A stretch of 64,000 bases of DNA from Hepsetus odoe (GCA_017165825.1 CM029366.1:26287362-26351361); one strand, 5' to 3'; shown: positions 1 to 14,400, counted from the first letter of the stretch. Notes: generated by a model from the sequence alone, not told the origin. Made by a program: numbers and translations.

Positions 1-104
1 TAAATGTGGTGCACAGTTTATGATATTTTAAGATATGCAAGCTAGATTCATTTGCTTAATTTGTAACATACTATTATAATAATTAGAATTAGAATGATTA
101 TTAA

Positions 105-137
105 TATCATTATCATTATCATTATCATTATCATTAT
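105..137. repeat. ATTATC hexamer repeat
   Basis: About five tandem copies of the hexamer ATTATC in an AT-rich stretch at the window start. Confidence 0.85.
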
Positions 138-349
138 TTGATTGAGGCCTCTGTTTCATTTTAAGATTTACAATTTTTAATGTTTTTTTTAATTAAAAAG
201 CTTTGGCCAGGACTACTCATGAATTGAAAGAAATATTACTTTACATTCTGTAGAGGCTGGATAACAAACTGGTACAATACTTGTAGTCAGGACAAGAGTT
301 CCTTTTTTGGAGGGGATTAAGAAAAGCTGAACAATTATGGTTTTTCTTT

Positions 350-566
350 ATGCTGCACTTTCTTTCTAAGGTGGGCATTTTACCCATTTGTGTGTGCTGG
401 CCCCAGGATCAGATCAGGATTAGAAGATACTGTCCCTGTCACTGCTGCCCAGGTGCTTTTAATAGCTGCCCTCTGCTGCACGGGTGTGTACGGGTGAAAA
501 GCACAGGTGTAATTTCCTTGTGCTGTGCCGAGTTTCACAATGACAAAAATATTCACTTTCACTTTT
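350..566 (+). mobile_element. SINE type B body, 5'-truncated
   Basis: Contains the TGTCCCTGTCACTGCTGCCC, GGTGCTTTTAATAGCTGCCC and GCTGCACGGGTGTGTACGGG segments and a TTCACTTTCACTTTTCAC tail. These match, in the opposite orientation, the body of the copy at 33229-33482. The tRNA head is largely missing. Confidence 0.65.
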
Positions 567-3500
567 CACTTTCAGTACATTTACTGTAAAAAGCAGTAGG
601 TTGACAGAGGAATAAGATGAGTTTAAGGCCTCTTTGTCCACTGCTGATATTTGCAGTGCCACTCTCTTAGTGTCTAGACAGAGGTGATATGTGGCCCTGT
701 TTGAGAATACAAACTGTCCCTGATATTTCCAGGTCGGCATGTTGAGTGTGTCTGTGTGGCCTGATCCTGCCCTCAGACGCCTGGCAGAGCAGCCTGTGAA
801 ATACCACACGCAAGACACAGTCAAACATGAGGGTTTAAATCAGGACAAAGTGGGGGAGACACTCAGGGTATGTGTGTGTGGGTTGATGGGGGAGTGCTTT
901 AAAGTGGTATTCTAGTCTTAAAATTGTGCAGAATGATGGCACAGTGATAAATATGTTTTAAATATTTAAAGACATCAAAAGAGGCTTTTAAAATGGAATG
1001 GTTTTCGGCAATAAATAAGCCATTTTAATCTCACGACTATACAAAATACAATTGGAAAAATATCATCTTGTCCACTGGAGGGCGGTTGCATGTCCTGTAC
1101 TCTTCAGAAAAGCCTCACACCCAACTGAACATCCTGCCGCTTGACAGTTTGAAATTACTTATACATAGTAATGTATAAATGTGTGTGTGTGTGTGTGTTA
1201 TGTTTGTATTTGTATATGTATAAATATATTTGTAAATATGTATATGTATATAGGTTTAATTGAAATCTCCTCTTATGTAGTAATGACCTAATATTAGAAT
1301 CTATTTTATTTAAATGAATAGTAAAAATTAATTTTATAATGTCCCCAGTTCATTTATGTCACTTCATTTATCACACAAATTCTAAAATTTCTTCTTTTTT
1401 CCAGTTCTTTGTGGAAAACTCTTCAACAGTCACAAAGATCAATCCTCCTGCAATCCTCCTATTTGAAGGCCTGAGAGCCTGAACCAATCCCTGTAGAGCA
1501 GAAGTCAGAAAATGTTTGAATTTTAAAAGAGAAAGAGACTTTTTTTAGCGTCAGGGCCACATGATAAAATTCACGTAGCATAGTTGAAATACAAGATGTG
1601 ACACTATGGTGACCCAAGCACCCATGCGATTTTTTCAGTAAGTCTATGACGTTTTAGAAAGAACCACTTCCTGAACTGGGAGGTAATGAGTGCTAAATAT
1701 TTACCAGGCAGTGTAACAGAAACTCATGCAAACATAAAACAAGAGAAGCAATGGATTGCTTCTCTGAAATATAAATGAGAACAGTAAAATATATTAATCT
1801 AAGATGCCTAGCCGGTGGTCGACTGGGCCCTGCATAAGCTTTGAATGGCCCATAACTAAGCTTAAATTCCCTTGTTTTATTCAATCTTATTCAGTCTTAT
1901 TCAATTTTTATTCAAAGAGAGCGTAATATCTTCTGTTAACATTTCAGATGTGTAACATAGATTCCACAGTCAGTACAGTCAGATAAAAATCAAGCTGCAA
2001 AAAATGGTTTACTTGGAACTGACTTTTTTTAATAAAAAAACCTACACATGTATGAATATTTGAATATGCACCCATTAAGATCTGCCCATTGGCACTAGAA
2101 TTAGCAGCATTTCTGTCTTTTCTGTCTAGTAGCATTTCTGTGAGGCTTTTCAGTAAATCACAGCACAGGGCCGCAAATCAGAACCAAGTTCATTTGATAC
2201 ATAAATCTTAAGGCAAAGAAAAATCAGCTTGTTTAATTCTCAGGGATAACAGATAACGTTCTGATATATAAAATCATTAGTGATCCTTAGGATAACATAT
2301 AAATAATAAGAGAAAAATAAGTGTATGAGCCCTTAAACCAATCAGCATCTTTTCTGCATATTTCCAATGCGGCCTCATATTTTGGCCCAGTGAGAATATA
2401 TTTTCTTCTGCATTTTGCCTCTGGGTGATGAACTAAAAAAGAACGTTCATGTGACTGAGTATAGAAATCAATTTCATAAATAAAAATCTGCACTCTCATC
2501 CTACTTTGCATGTTTGTAAAACGTTACCTTTGTCACAAGAACATCCCAGCAAACCTTGTGAGGAGAACCTATGGTAAAGATTACACTACCCAAAATATCT
2601 TGGCAAGGGGAATCATTTTCCTTTTAGACTGGCAGATGATTTAGTTTATTTTTAGATACAGTGCTTGGCACATACAATCTACCAGTCTCTACAGAATCAG
2701 ATTATTTCAGCTGGTGACAAATGTCTAGACGTATGATCGAATGATTTTGTAAAATTTTTCTAAATATCTATAATAATATTATATTGAGTAATATTGGATA
2801 CATTAACAGATTAAGATGATTTTATTGATCATGGTAGCAGCTTTTGCTGTGTAATTCTGATAAATATTATGCGTGTGTGTTAATGATGACTTTTACTGTT
2901 TCACTTTATTCTCTTTATGGACTGAATCCCAGTAAGACCTCAACACCTACCAGCTGAGGTGAATCACAGCAGCAACAAAGAAACCTCTGAAGACAAAATA
3001 ACCAAGTGTGTGATGTGCTCACAGTAACGGGACTTGGATATGTTTTTGGAGAGCATGGACAAAAATAAATAAAAAACAATTCCAGAAACAAAAGCAGGTT
3101 TGTTATTTAGCTACCTTGTTTCTTACAAATATAACAAAGAAAGTCACGACTCTTGGTTGCCTTTGGTGCCTTTTTGAGTGAATGAAAGCAGCGTGGGACA
3201 CATGTTGAGTTAAGGTCTTGGTGAGGGTGTTTATTTGGATAGGGGTACTCAGATCTCCTCTGCATTGTTACAGGTTTATTTAGTTTGATGAATGAATGAA
3301 GCTTCAGGTGCTCATTCAGGATATTTGGTCTGAAATGGCCTGGCTTTGCCTTTTCCTTGACTTTTGAATGGGCATGTCAAAGCATCAAAAGAGCCTTCAC
3401 CCTCGAACATGAGCTGTGTGAAAGGTTTTCCTGCATGGAATCCATTCCCATGGGTGTGGAGGTGGATGCTTGCAGTATGAGCCACTGTTAGTTCATTGGT

Positions 3501-3685
3501 AAGTTCTGTACCAAGCTTTACTTTAAGTGCAGTTCAAGAGTAGCCTCTAACCACCTCATCATTGCAATTTTTTCTCCCATTAATCAATTCAGACAGTAGG
3601 CCATGTGATATTTATATTATTATGATTATTCATATCAATAGCAATTGATCAACATTAATATAATAATAACAATAATAATAACAAA
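567..3685. other. non-coding AT-rich DNA, nothing recognised
   Basis: No exon with convincing splice sites or protein similarity was seen. It contains one short GT run (1180-1198). Short open frames are random or low complexity. Confidence 0.5.
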
Positions 3686-3804
3686 TCGCTGGCGACCTGT
3701 CCAGGGTGTGTCCCCCGCCCTCGCCCTGTGTGCGCTGGGTTGGACACCAGCACCCCCCCGCGACCCCGTTTGGGATAAGCGGCAGAAAATGGATGGATGG
3801 ATGG
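3686..3804 (+). mobile_element. SINE type A, 3' part with ATGG tail
   Basis: Reads CTGGCGACCTGTCCAGGGTG, then GCTGGGTTGGACACCAGC, GCGACCCCGTTTGGGATAAG and a tail of four ATGG units. It is the 3' half of the repeat seen head-complete at 11256-11483 on the opposite strand. Confidence 0.7.
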
Positions 3805-5283
3805 AATAACAACTTATTATTATTGTTGTTGTTGTTGTTGTGTCCCTTTCTCTGCCTTTTCTATGCCTTTCATCCTGTGAGCACTAGGACTGGTACTATG
3901 ACCTAAGCTGATGTATTATTATTATTGTTGTTGTTATTATTATTATTGTTGGTAGTAGTATTAGTATTCAAAATAATATCATATTAGGCATATTAATTAC
4001 ATGCTTACATTATTAATTATTAAACTATCAAGCATTTCACCTCTAACATTTTCTGAATGAAAATAGATCTTAAATTACATTTGATCTAAAATAAATGTAT
4101 AAAATAAAAGAAATAGATTTGACTGTCGACCTTCTGTAGGTGTCAGGATTATAAGTATGAGCTGCAGCTCAGTTTGGCACTTTGTAAAAGCACATTTTCA
4201 GCCGGAGCGTGTGACCAAGATCACCTCATCTCAGACAAGTGTCAAACTCAGCATTCATTTGTTCAGCTGCTAAATCAAATAGAGCCCGTCTGCTGATTCG
4301 GTGTATGGAAGACCTTTATTGAAAATTAGCTCTGTCAGCACTAGTGTGTCAGTCCATATTGGGAAAGGCTGAGGGGCCAAAACCTGACTAATTCAACAGT
4401 GACCACTGCAAAGACCCAATGACCATCATCTGAATACTCTCCCTGTGAGCTCCTGTGAGAAAGGCCTCTAAAAAGCTGTCTAACTGCTCAAGCAGCACTT
4501 TGGCTTTATAATAGGTCTGCCTGAAAGCTCTGTTGGTGCCAACATGGCAAACAATCAAATCAGTGCTCCACTTTTCTACTGCTTGCTGAGGACTGTCTGT
4601 GAGCGTAGGTTTTAGACAGAAAGTGTATCAGCAAAAAATTACACCTTAATGCGGCTTATCTGAATATGTAGTTTAGGCTTTTTTTTAGCATTTACAGGCA
4701 TGCAGTCCAACCAGTAATTTGACATCACCTGACTACATTAACGATACAGGTTTCAAAAGCCATCCTGAGATTCCTTGTACTTAACTGGAAGAACATAAAC
4801 CAGTTACTGAATTACAAATCTGTCACAACACTGAAACCACTAACAAATGACATGAACAAGATTCAAGAAGATTTATTATGACATGTTTACCTCAACAACA
4901 CACTCTACATCTAGTGCAAGCAGTACAGTTGGTATAGACATACAAATATGATAAATATACATACAAACTTTATAATGAATGAATGCACTAATAACATTGT
5001 CATAATAAAACCTGTCAAGGGGTGTGATATTTCAACAAACACACAAACATGTTCTAAATCTGATTTGATTAGAAATTAGTAAATGGGCATTTCTGATAAA
5101 GGCCAAATAGTGATGGCTAAACAATTGTGTCAGAGAATCTCCAAGGCCTCAGGTCTGTTGTAGTTTATTGCTAGGTCCTAAAATTGCTAAAGACAAACTG
5201 TAAGGTTTGATGCTAGACTTTGCTAATTTTACAGTTAATGCTATACTCACTGTCAAAAGCCAGGCCATCACAATTGATAGAAG

Positions 5284-5317
5284 CAATTGTGTGCATCTAT
5301 GTCTAGATGCACAATTG
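5284..5317. repeat. small imperfect inverted repeat
   Basis: CAATTGTGTGCATCTA and TAGATGCACAATTG are reverse complements apart from a two-base bulge, separated by 4 nt. It lies just upstream of the LINE fragment. Confidence 0.7.
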
Positions 5318-5399
5318 GAAATATTAAATAGCTTTTCTTCAGCTTAGAAACATTGCTAAACTTCGCTCACACTACATGACACAGAAATATTAATATACG

Positions 5400-6747
5400 C
5401 ATTTAACACCTCAAGACCAGATTATTGTAATGCCCTGTTGTCAGGATGTTCCAGTAAAAAGGCTTCATAAACTCCAGTTAGTCAAGAATGCAGCAGCTAG
5501 AGTCCACCCTAGATCTAGAAAATTTGATAACATTAGTCCGATAGTATCTGGACTTCACTGGCTTCCTGTGAAATTCCGCATCGACTATTAAATTTACTAC
5601 TGACTTACAAATCCCTAAATGGCCTTGCTCCCAAGTATCTCTCCAAGCTTATCTCTAGTTAGGAACTGCCACGCTCACTTAGATCACTGGCTTTCTAACA
5701 GTTCCCAGAATTTTTAAAACAACAACAAGGGGAAGAGACTTGTCATTCAAAGCCTCCCATCTCTGGAACAGTCTTCCAGCTACTGTCCGGGAATCAGACA
5801 CACTCGCAGTATTTAAGTCCAGGCTTAAAATCTACTTGTTTAGTCAGGCTCTGAGTAATTAATTTTCCTATTAGTTTAAAGGTGCAGATCCAGGGGTTCA
5901 CACATACAGAGAATAACAGTAAACTTTGATGTTGGTGCTGCTGGCCCCTCACTCTCATGTTATCACTTGTTTGTTGGTTTGTTGATGGTGGTGTGGGGGG
6001 ACACCAGTGTCTCAGGGTTCGCTAGCGTTTGTAAAACAATTGGTTCTGTCCTTTCTAGTCAGGCTGTAATAGTGAGTTCTGCCCGAGTCACAGTACTGCA
6101 CTCTATAAATTCATTGTCTGCACAATGTAAGTACAAAACAGAACTAATTTCTCGCTCCCTCTGTCTGAGATGGAAAGCTGTCCACCTCCTGCACAGTGGT
6201 AAGCTTATTAATTTCCGGAAAGGAAGGCCTCCCAGCCTAGTCCATTAATTTCCGTAAGGGTTTCCTGAATTCCAGACTGGCTAGTCCACCATCTGAGTCG
6301 ACTGTCCTTTTGACTGAACCGACCATCATCAGATTCCTCTCCTCACCTGTACTTCAGATCAGCTACATCTTACGAGATCATCTGCTTGAGCTCCTGCCAC
6401 CAATTAAGGTTACCAAAAGCTCCACACACTCAAACAGAACTACCACTATTAGCTAATTGCTTCCAATTACAGACTCTAATGGAGTCTTTTATAGTAACTC
6501 ATACTTTACCAGAACTCATTGCTAAATGTAGTAATTTATTAAGTGCACTTTCTCTTTCTTCTCCTTCTTGATTATCCGGTGTCGACCAGAAGAAGATGGG
6601 TTCCCCTTTTGAGTCTTGGTTCCTCCAAAGGTTTAATCCTCCAGTTTTGCCTCTGTTGCCCTCAGCTTGCTCACCTGAGGCTCGGACACAGATTCTGTAA
6701 AGGTGCTTTGTGACAACAACAGTTCTAAAAATAAAATATAAATAAAA
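5400..6747 (+). mobile_element. L2/CR1-like non-LTR retrotransposon, 3' end
   Basis: The 5' part encodes, with stops and shifts, the C-terminal segment of an L2/CR1-type reverse transcriptase: KLQLVKNAAARV followed by LHWLPVKFRIDY near 5480-5590. The frame is broken (TAA after RIDY), so it is dead. The rest is a long 3'UTR ending in CTGTAAAGGTGCTTTGTGAC and a TAAATAAA tail at about 6747. A related 3' end lies at 46070-46440. Confidence 0.7.
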
Positions 6748-8692
6748 CTGGTTCGAATGGACTTGTTCCCAAAATGCAGTGGTTAGTAGATACCAAAAAA
6801 AAGGACAAAGGGTTTACAAGTGACAGAGTCATGGGTCCCTATGGCTCACTGATGCACACAGAGAGTAAAGGATAGGCAGCCAGTTTGATTCCACAGAAGA
6901 GCCCTGAGTGACCTCTGTGTATGACAATGTGCTATACGAAAACCTTTGCCTTGACTTGACCCAGAACTCAAACTGCTGAAAAAGTTAATGCTGGCTACGA
7001 TAGAAAGGCGTTAGAACACAGCTAAGCAATGAAAGAAGGTTTCCTTCTTAATGGCAGTGGCAATGTGCTTTAATATTTGTACCCTGGATCTTACTGAAAA
7101 CAGAATTGCCAAATGAGTTCCAATGCTTGCTGTCAGAGGACTTTGAACATGGTTATAAAAGCCACCTTTTTGTCCAGTTATTATAATTTTCAATTTTCTC
7201 TTGCTCTGGCTAATATCACGCATATCATGCAGTCAAATCAGATTGTAAATTCAGTTTTTCCATTCATAGAATATTTTTCCTAGTAAGGGAATACAAAGTC
7301 ATATTCCTTTTTAGCTCTGCACAGCAATATGAGCAACTTCTGCATTACAAGAAGGGAAGTAGAAAGGAGAGAAAGAAAATCCTTTATCCTTTACTGTTAC
7401 CCAAAAAACTCAGTCCTCCATCAGAGTCCATATACTACATTTGATATATTTTAGCATGAATAGGTGAGGCTCAGCTGTTTTTTTTCCCCTTATTCCAGTT
7501 ACCTGGGTATATAGACTGTGGACTGGGTTTAGAAACTTTAGAAACTTATCAAACCTTAAGTAGTATTAGTTTTAGGCCCTTTAACAAATACAAAGGCCAT
7601 TTGTTATCCTGTTTGGATCCATTATCTGTCTCAGATCCAGCAGAATTGTTTGTGACTGGCACATTTCTGTTCTTTCACTAAACCACTTCTCACACTTGTA
7701 CAGCAAGATTAACCTTTCCTTATTTATTCATTTACATTATACATGAAACTGTCCAAAATGCTTCTTAGCACTTCTTTAAAACCTGTTCAACACAGTACTG
7801 GAAGCCATGACAGCATACTGAGGGTAATGTTACACTTAAGCAGTAAGATTAAAGGGAAGCTAAGAAACATTCATGCCCTTTACAGGAGAGCTGTTTCGGG
7901 ACAGTCAATAGAAAATGTGTTGACTGATTCTCACTTGGGGCCTGTTGTTGTGTGATTCTCTGTGTGCTTGTGTTTCAATGTGTGTGAGGTTGGTGTATGG
8001 GTTCATCTGAGGTGAGTAGGCAGGAACTGCACTCTCTGCATCCACATGCTCACACATGTTGTGGGTTTTGTTGGCGGAAGCAGACCTGCCAGCCTGCTAG
8101 ACATACCACTCCTACCAAGGACTGAATTTGAAAAAACATATCTTATGGAACATACAGGCCTGTTTTGCCAGTAGAAAATATTTTTGCCATGCTTGTCATT
8201 TTTAACATTACAACCTGCAGAGAAACTGCACAAAAAAGGAAACCGCACCCTCTTTGAAGACAGCCAGCTGTGCCCGCATTGAGCCATTATAATTCTAATG
8301 CTGAATTATAATAGCAGATTTGTAATGCTATATAAAACCAAAACAGTTCAACATAATTTTAAACAGACAAAGAACCATTTATTACCTTGACTATTGTTTG
8401 AATTTTTAATATTTATATATAAAATTACTGTCTTGAATAAAGGACCCGTAAAGAACCACTTGGCTGTTTAGTTATTATAGAGTTAGAATTATAGGCCCAT
8501 GTTAAGAGGTTAACTTAACGCATATTTTACATGAAGGCACCAGCCCACATCACTTTTTCCACTCAGCTGATTTTGGAGGAAGACTGGTTCTATAGGCTCA
8601 TGAAAGTTTTTTTCCACACATTTATTTGAGTGTGGTAGGGATGCTTTTGGATTGGGGAAGGGTTCCCCACCAGCAGGGCTTAAATAAACAGC

Positions 8693-8696
<4 letters not shown>
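6748..8696. other. non-coding DNA, nothing recognised
   Basis: No gene, tRNA or clear repeat family was seen between the LINE end and the GT array. Confidence 0.45.

Positions 8697-8790
<94 letters not shown>
8697..8790. repeat. GT dinucleotide repeat
   Basis: About 94 nt of nearly pure GT with one TA-containing interruption near 8763. The apparent Cys/Val and His/Thr open frames across it are artefacts. Confidence 0.97.
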
Positions 8791-9084
8791 GGTCCAGAGA
8801 TGTACCTGCGCCGCAGCACGCACACCATCAGGCTCAGTTTTCAGTAAGAGAGTGCTAATAGCCTGCAAGTGACAGATTAGTTGGTAGGAAAAAGAGGGTG
8901 TGTATGAGTCAGAATGAGAAAGAGCGAGCATTTCTCTGTGGGGAAGAGAGAGAGTGACAGCGTGCACGTCTTCAATGGACTTCAGAAAGGAGGAGAGACA
9001 GAAGAGAAAAGAAAAAAGTGAAACAAGGGTGAATGAGATAGCTTTGTGAAGTGTTTCTGGGAAAGTAGGCACAAAAAAAAGAGG

Positions 9085-9229
9085 AACACAGATAGAGAGA
9101 GAGCGAGAGAGCGAGAGAGTGTGTGTGTGTGTGTATGTAAAAAAGGAAAAGAGATAGTGTGAACAAGAGGTTAACAGAAAGATAAAAGAAAATATGTGTT
9201 TTTGTGAGAGGGAGACAGTGAGAGAGAGA

Positions 9230-9299
<70 letters not shown>

Positions 9300-9330
9300 G
9301 AGACAGAGAGAGAGAGAGAGATATGCCTGA
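9085..9330. repeat. purine-rich GA/ACAG microsatellite cluster
   Basis: GAGA arrays at about 9092-9120 and 9221-9320, with an embedded ACAG tetranucleotide array at about 9279-9298 and a short GT run at 9119-9134. It forms a long polypurine strand on the plus side. Confidence 0.95.
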
Positions 9331-11255
9331 AGCCTCAAGCAACTTGGTCGCATGATTATAAAGCCAAACCATGTGCTTCTTCTTTGTTTCTTTACTGTTT
9401 TGTTTCTTTTAGCCTTAAAATAGTTCAGTACATGATCTCCTGATGTTTTAGATACCTTCATTTTGGAGATTTAATATTCCCCTGGTCTACTGAGAGAACT
9501 CTATTGACCCTGGCAACACATATCATCTCTATTTTGGATCCAAACAGCCCGCATGCAAATTTCTGCCCTCACACACTACGGTCACGAAAACACACCCACT
9601 CACTTCCAAAGAAAAAGCAACTTCCTGCATTATGATCAAATGATGCAATTCTGCATGCGTCACATGATTCACTATGTGGAGCACGTCGTTATAGAGAAAT
9701 ATAAGTTCTTATGAGTTTACACAGAAAGGAAATACAGACACGAATACATCGACTGCTTAAATTACATCACAGCCACACCTGTAGCTGCTTGGAGTTGTAG
9801 TTTTTGGCATTTGCATTACATTTAACTTACATCATTCACCTTTCTTCTACTCTAACATTTAATTACTAACATAATTTCATAACCGTTTGCATAATTATTT
9901 ACATAATTACATCTTGCAGCCATAATTAATTAGATCTTGTTCAATTTTTGCAAGTAGGCTTAAGCCCAGATACTTTTTATAATGTTTTTTTTTTTTTTTA
10001 AAGAAAAAACTGAAAAAACATGATTACAAAGCTGCTCCTGTATCACTTGGTCTAGTTTTAAATGTTTTTTAGTTTAATAATAATTTGATAGGATACTGTT
10101 CAGGATTCACTGCATGTAGGAAAAAAAATATGGCCCAAACATTCAAACCACCTTTGAATATGGTCAGGAAGGCACATTATGTAAACAGTAAACCTCCTTA
10201 TTTATCTCTGACAACTGCAGAGACCCACCCAATCAAGCATAATTAGAGCTGAGATGAGAGTAAAACAACTGCTTTAAGTTCTTCTTTCTTCTTCTCTCCA
10301 GTTTGTGTTTATGTTGCATTAACAGTCTTACCATTCCTTAAACATACTTGAACAAGGACTCACTACAGTTTTGTTACCTTTCATCCAATCTCAGTGTGAC
10401 CTATACAAAACATGAGAATATGCCAGGCCTTGCTGTCAAGACAGTTAATGTTCATTCCAAGTGTAAACAGAACCTGTCTCCAATCTGCCTCACAGATCAG
10501 AATTCAGTGAAAAGGAAATAACCCAAGCTTATTTGGTGCAAACAGGTGAATGGTTTGAATGCCAAAACATATTCCAAACATCTTTCATTCTTCTGGTACT
10601 GCAGAGAAATTTTAAGCAGATAAAAACTCAGCTGGAGGCACGCTATTGTGAGCCCACTAGAAAAGGAATCTAGGATTCACCCAGGGCTTGGCCCAGGATG
10701 AGTTCAGTCTGGCTGGCAGTCTGGAGTCTTAAGCTTAGAGCGCTCTCACTTTGCCTTCCATAGCCTGGGCCTCCAGTGAAGCTTCAGTCATTTTAAAAAA
10801 CACAGTGCCGAGCCTAATGAGGGCCGACAGGTTGTTTTTATACTGTGCCCAGTGGATGGGAAAAGCAGGAGGAGCAGAGGCCTAATTGGGGATAATGGAG
10901 GCTGGAGAGTAGGGACAGGATTAAGGGAAGTGGTCCCATTATGGATAAAGGTGTTGTTGGTAGCAGGTGTCTTTAGGAGCTTGCCTGAGACTCAGCTTCA
11001 TGTACGAAAGCATAATTGCATTCATTTGAGTGCAGTAAACAAAAACGGGTCCAGTTTCGTTAACCAATTTAACTCTGGTTTGAGCCATGTTTGTAGTAAT
11101 TGAAGAATACAGCTTGCAAAATCTTAATTAATAGGGTCTAAGCTATTTATTTATTTTATTTGTTAAATGCATTAACAAATCATAACTCTAGTGCAAAACT
11201 AAAGAAGCTCAGGACACCCAGTGTGTTCTGGCTTATTGATTATATTTGGGGTTCC
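9331..11255. other. non-coding DNA, nothing recognised
   Basis: AT-rich with A and T runs. No exon or repeat family could be supported by eye. Confidence 0.45.
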
Positions 11256-11483
11256 ATTATCTGCCGCTTGTCCCAAACGGGGTCGCGCTGGTGTCCAACC
11301 CAGCGCACACAGGGCGAGGACGGGGGATGCACCCTGGACAGGTCACCAGCCCATTGCAGGGAGGAGCGGGACGGGGACAGCACCTTGCTCAAGGGTACCT
11401 CAGGGCAACCCATTGGAAAGGGGTTTGAACCACCGCTCCTCCGATCATGTGGCCAACACCCTAACCACTAGGCCACCACTGCC
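11256..11483 (-). mobile_element. tRNA-derived SINE, type A body, near full length
   Basis: Minus-strand head with A box TGGCCTAGTGGTTAGGG and B box GGTTCAAACCCC, then the CCTGAGGTACCCTTGAGCAAGG segment, then a body with ACCTGTCCAGGGTGCATCCC and CCCCGTTTGGGACAAGCGGC. The terminal ATGG array is reduced to a few bases. Confidence 0.75.
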
Positions 11484-14400
11484 TATTTGGGGTAAAGAGA
11501 AAATTGTATACATTTGGTTTAGTGCCTGGTCAATAATGGGACTTCACATTAAATAGTATACATTCCTCCCCTTTTAGGAATTCACATTAATGTGAATTAT
11601 TCGTAGTAGCTTGGCCATGGGCCCCGCTGTGTAGGACTGTGTTCATATATCTCTCTTTATTTGTGGCGTGAATGCAAAACAGAACGTTGTTTGCTTTCCA
11701 CACTGGCCAGCAGAATTACAAACTGTAACCAGGGTTACATTTACAGAGGAGGTCACTGCATACTTAATGTCAGAGTAGGATGGATTTCTCTTTTTGTTTA
11801 TGCCAAAGATGGGCTTACAGCTTTCTCTATCTAGACCAGTGCCCAATAGCCCAACAGTTCTTTGTGCTTCATCCTTAATAGAAATCCATGGAGATTCTCG
11901 GGTTCACCCATGGAGCCGGTAATTAAAGGTAACATAAGTTAGAAATTGAAGGAACGGTACATATGTGAATCCCTTTATGTTCTTTGGGAAGGCAAGAAGA
12001 ATGGCACAAGACCTTCCTTACCACAGTTTCAGAAGTAAAAGAGCATGGGAAAGTACAGAAGAACAGTAAAGCACTGCAATATAACTCTAGATTTCTCTTT
12101 TAGTCAGCATTCCATTATTTTCTCATTTTTATTTCATTAAATAGATGAAACAAATCCCTTCAGCATCCTCACAGAATTAGTGTTTTTCCCTAGAAACAGA
12201 TGTGTCTCAAGTGTAGCACTGGGGCTCCATCGGAGTCCTATAAGAGGATCGTGTGCAATGACAAGAACTTGGAACTCACATCTACTTTTACATCTGCCCT
12301 CTGGCTATCAGAAAAATATCGGTCTTTATGAGAAATTCCTTTCTGATTGGTTTGCTGTGGATGACCTCTTGAATAATTCAGAGATCTAGAGCTGGGTGAA
12401 GTAATAGGTAGGCAGAAAAAAGCAGCCATGCATTTGGAAAGGCCCAATTACTACGTCTAGAGTATCAGTCTGTAATTGGTGCTTCTTGCAGGAGGAACTG
12501 TGACTGAATATAGATTCATACTGATTCATCAGTCACAACATATGAGATCATATCACTCGGCACATAGGAAAGAAACAAACTCCTGGATACTTAAAGAACC
12601 CATTGCATCATGGAAGGTTGACTAGAGATGTTTCTTGTTATTTCCAAATGTCATTTGTTTGATGGATTCCTTCTAGTTTTAACAGTCTGATGGGCAGATT
12701 TGAAATGTACCTTTGGGTAAGTTACTGTGTTGCTGTGCTCATTAACCATTCACACCACATCCTTCAAAGACCTCCACAAACCATGCAGGTTTTTCTTCAT
12801 GGTCTGACTGTTGCTAAGGCCTGAAGTGTAGACCCAAACAATCTCTTTTGTGGGTCACTGAAAAACACATTTCAAAAACATCTCCATGCCAGTCCAAAAC
12901 TTGCCATGAAAGAGTAATGGCATAGGATCTATCAGGCCATGCAGATCCAGTCTCAGCTGCTTCTTTCCAGTTAAATAGCCAAGTGTCCACTAACAAGGAC
13001 TTTATTATGCTTCTAAAACGAAGCCCTATAAGCAGGAGCATAAATAAAGCCAAGTTGTTTGTTGATTACATATTTCATTTGTTTTTTGTAGGTGGCAAGC
13101 ATAAATTATCACATGTTCAGCAACACCTGGTATACAATAATAAACATAATAAAATTATGCATCGAAACAATTATAGATGTCCGTATACAGGAGTGAACTG
13201 AGCATTTCTGCCAGTGTTTGGATGGTGAGTCATGGTTTGGCAAGACCAGCAACAACGTGTCTTTCTGAATTCCTTATCTGTCAATGGAGCAATTGTCAAA
13301 CATTCATAATGGATTTATTGACAAAAGTCATATGCTTTATAAAGAAATCTTATGGCCATTGTTTGATCAGGTGATAAGCTGGAGCTAGACAGTCAGGTGG
13401 AGCTATGTTGTCTCTGTCTGGATGCTAAAGCAATTTATATAAAGAAGTATGTGCCAAACATATAGAAAAGACAGAGTTCTGCATAAAAAAACTGTTCATA
13501 ATTAGTTTCTCATAATTACAGAACATTTTAGTTCTATAAATATGAACAATAATCTAGATTTAAAAACAGTAGTTGACAAGAACAGTGTGGGTTATCCTTT
13601 TGAGTCTTGGTTCCTTTTAAAACATGCTGTTAGTTTGCCCTTGCATCTGATGTCTTTGGTAGGGACAAGAGGTCGTTCAATCATTACAATACATTTACAA
13701 TAAATTGTGTTTAATTCAAAAGAAACACTATTTGAAACAACAGAAGAAGGGATGTCTGAGCTAGAGGACAGAGATCAGAAGGTGTGGCATCATAAACGTA
13801 ATGTTTATTACACATGGGATGTAAGATTCAAGCAAACGACTGATTCACAAAACTTGGCTGCCTCCTCTGTCTGATCCTCTTCCGTCCTTTCTCAAGGTCA
13901 GTCACAGACAGAGGTGGTTTAGCCATGAACGTATGGTCTTTTGACACATGTCTGAAATATCCTATAGCATGCGACAATTGTCCTCCAGTCAATCTACAAT
14001 TTCCATGTTTTTGACCCAGATCTTACTAATACAGTCTGTTTTCAAAAGGCTTTTGCTCATTGTCATACCATGAATCGGAAAGGACAAGTCAAACATGGCC
14101 TACAAACCAAATCCTTTAAATCCATTGCTGCAGAATGTCTATACTTACTCAGAAAAGAAGGCTCAACTTTACCATGTGATCATTCAGATTAACAGAAACT
14201 AGCCATCATGAGTAAACTCCCTAGCAGGAAGTGTTATGATGGAACTTTTTATACATAGGCCTGAAATCAAGACTATGGAGCAAATGCTTTGGACTGGTCA
14301 AAGGGCTTACAAATACCTGCAGGATAAAAGCACTGCCTACTTTTTTTAATGTGACACTTCTGGAAGAAGACTATGTGAGATATGTCACTTTCCTGAAATA

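Noticed and set aside
2287..2511. Minus-strand frame with a plausible SFLVHHPEAKCRRKY segment
   Set aside because: Could be a decayed coding piece, but no family could be named and no neighbouring pieces were found.
8626..9461. Several long open frames on both strands rich in Cys/Val, His/Thr or Leu/Ser
   Set aside because: They are translations of GT and GA microsatellites, not genes.
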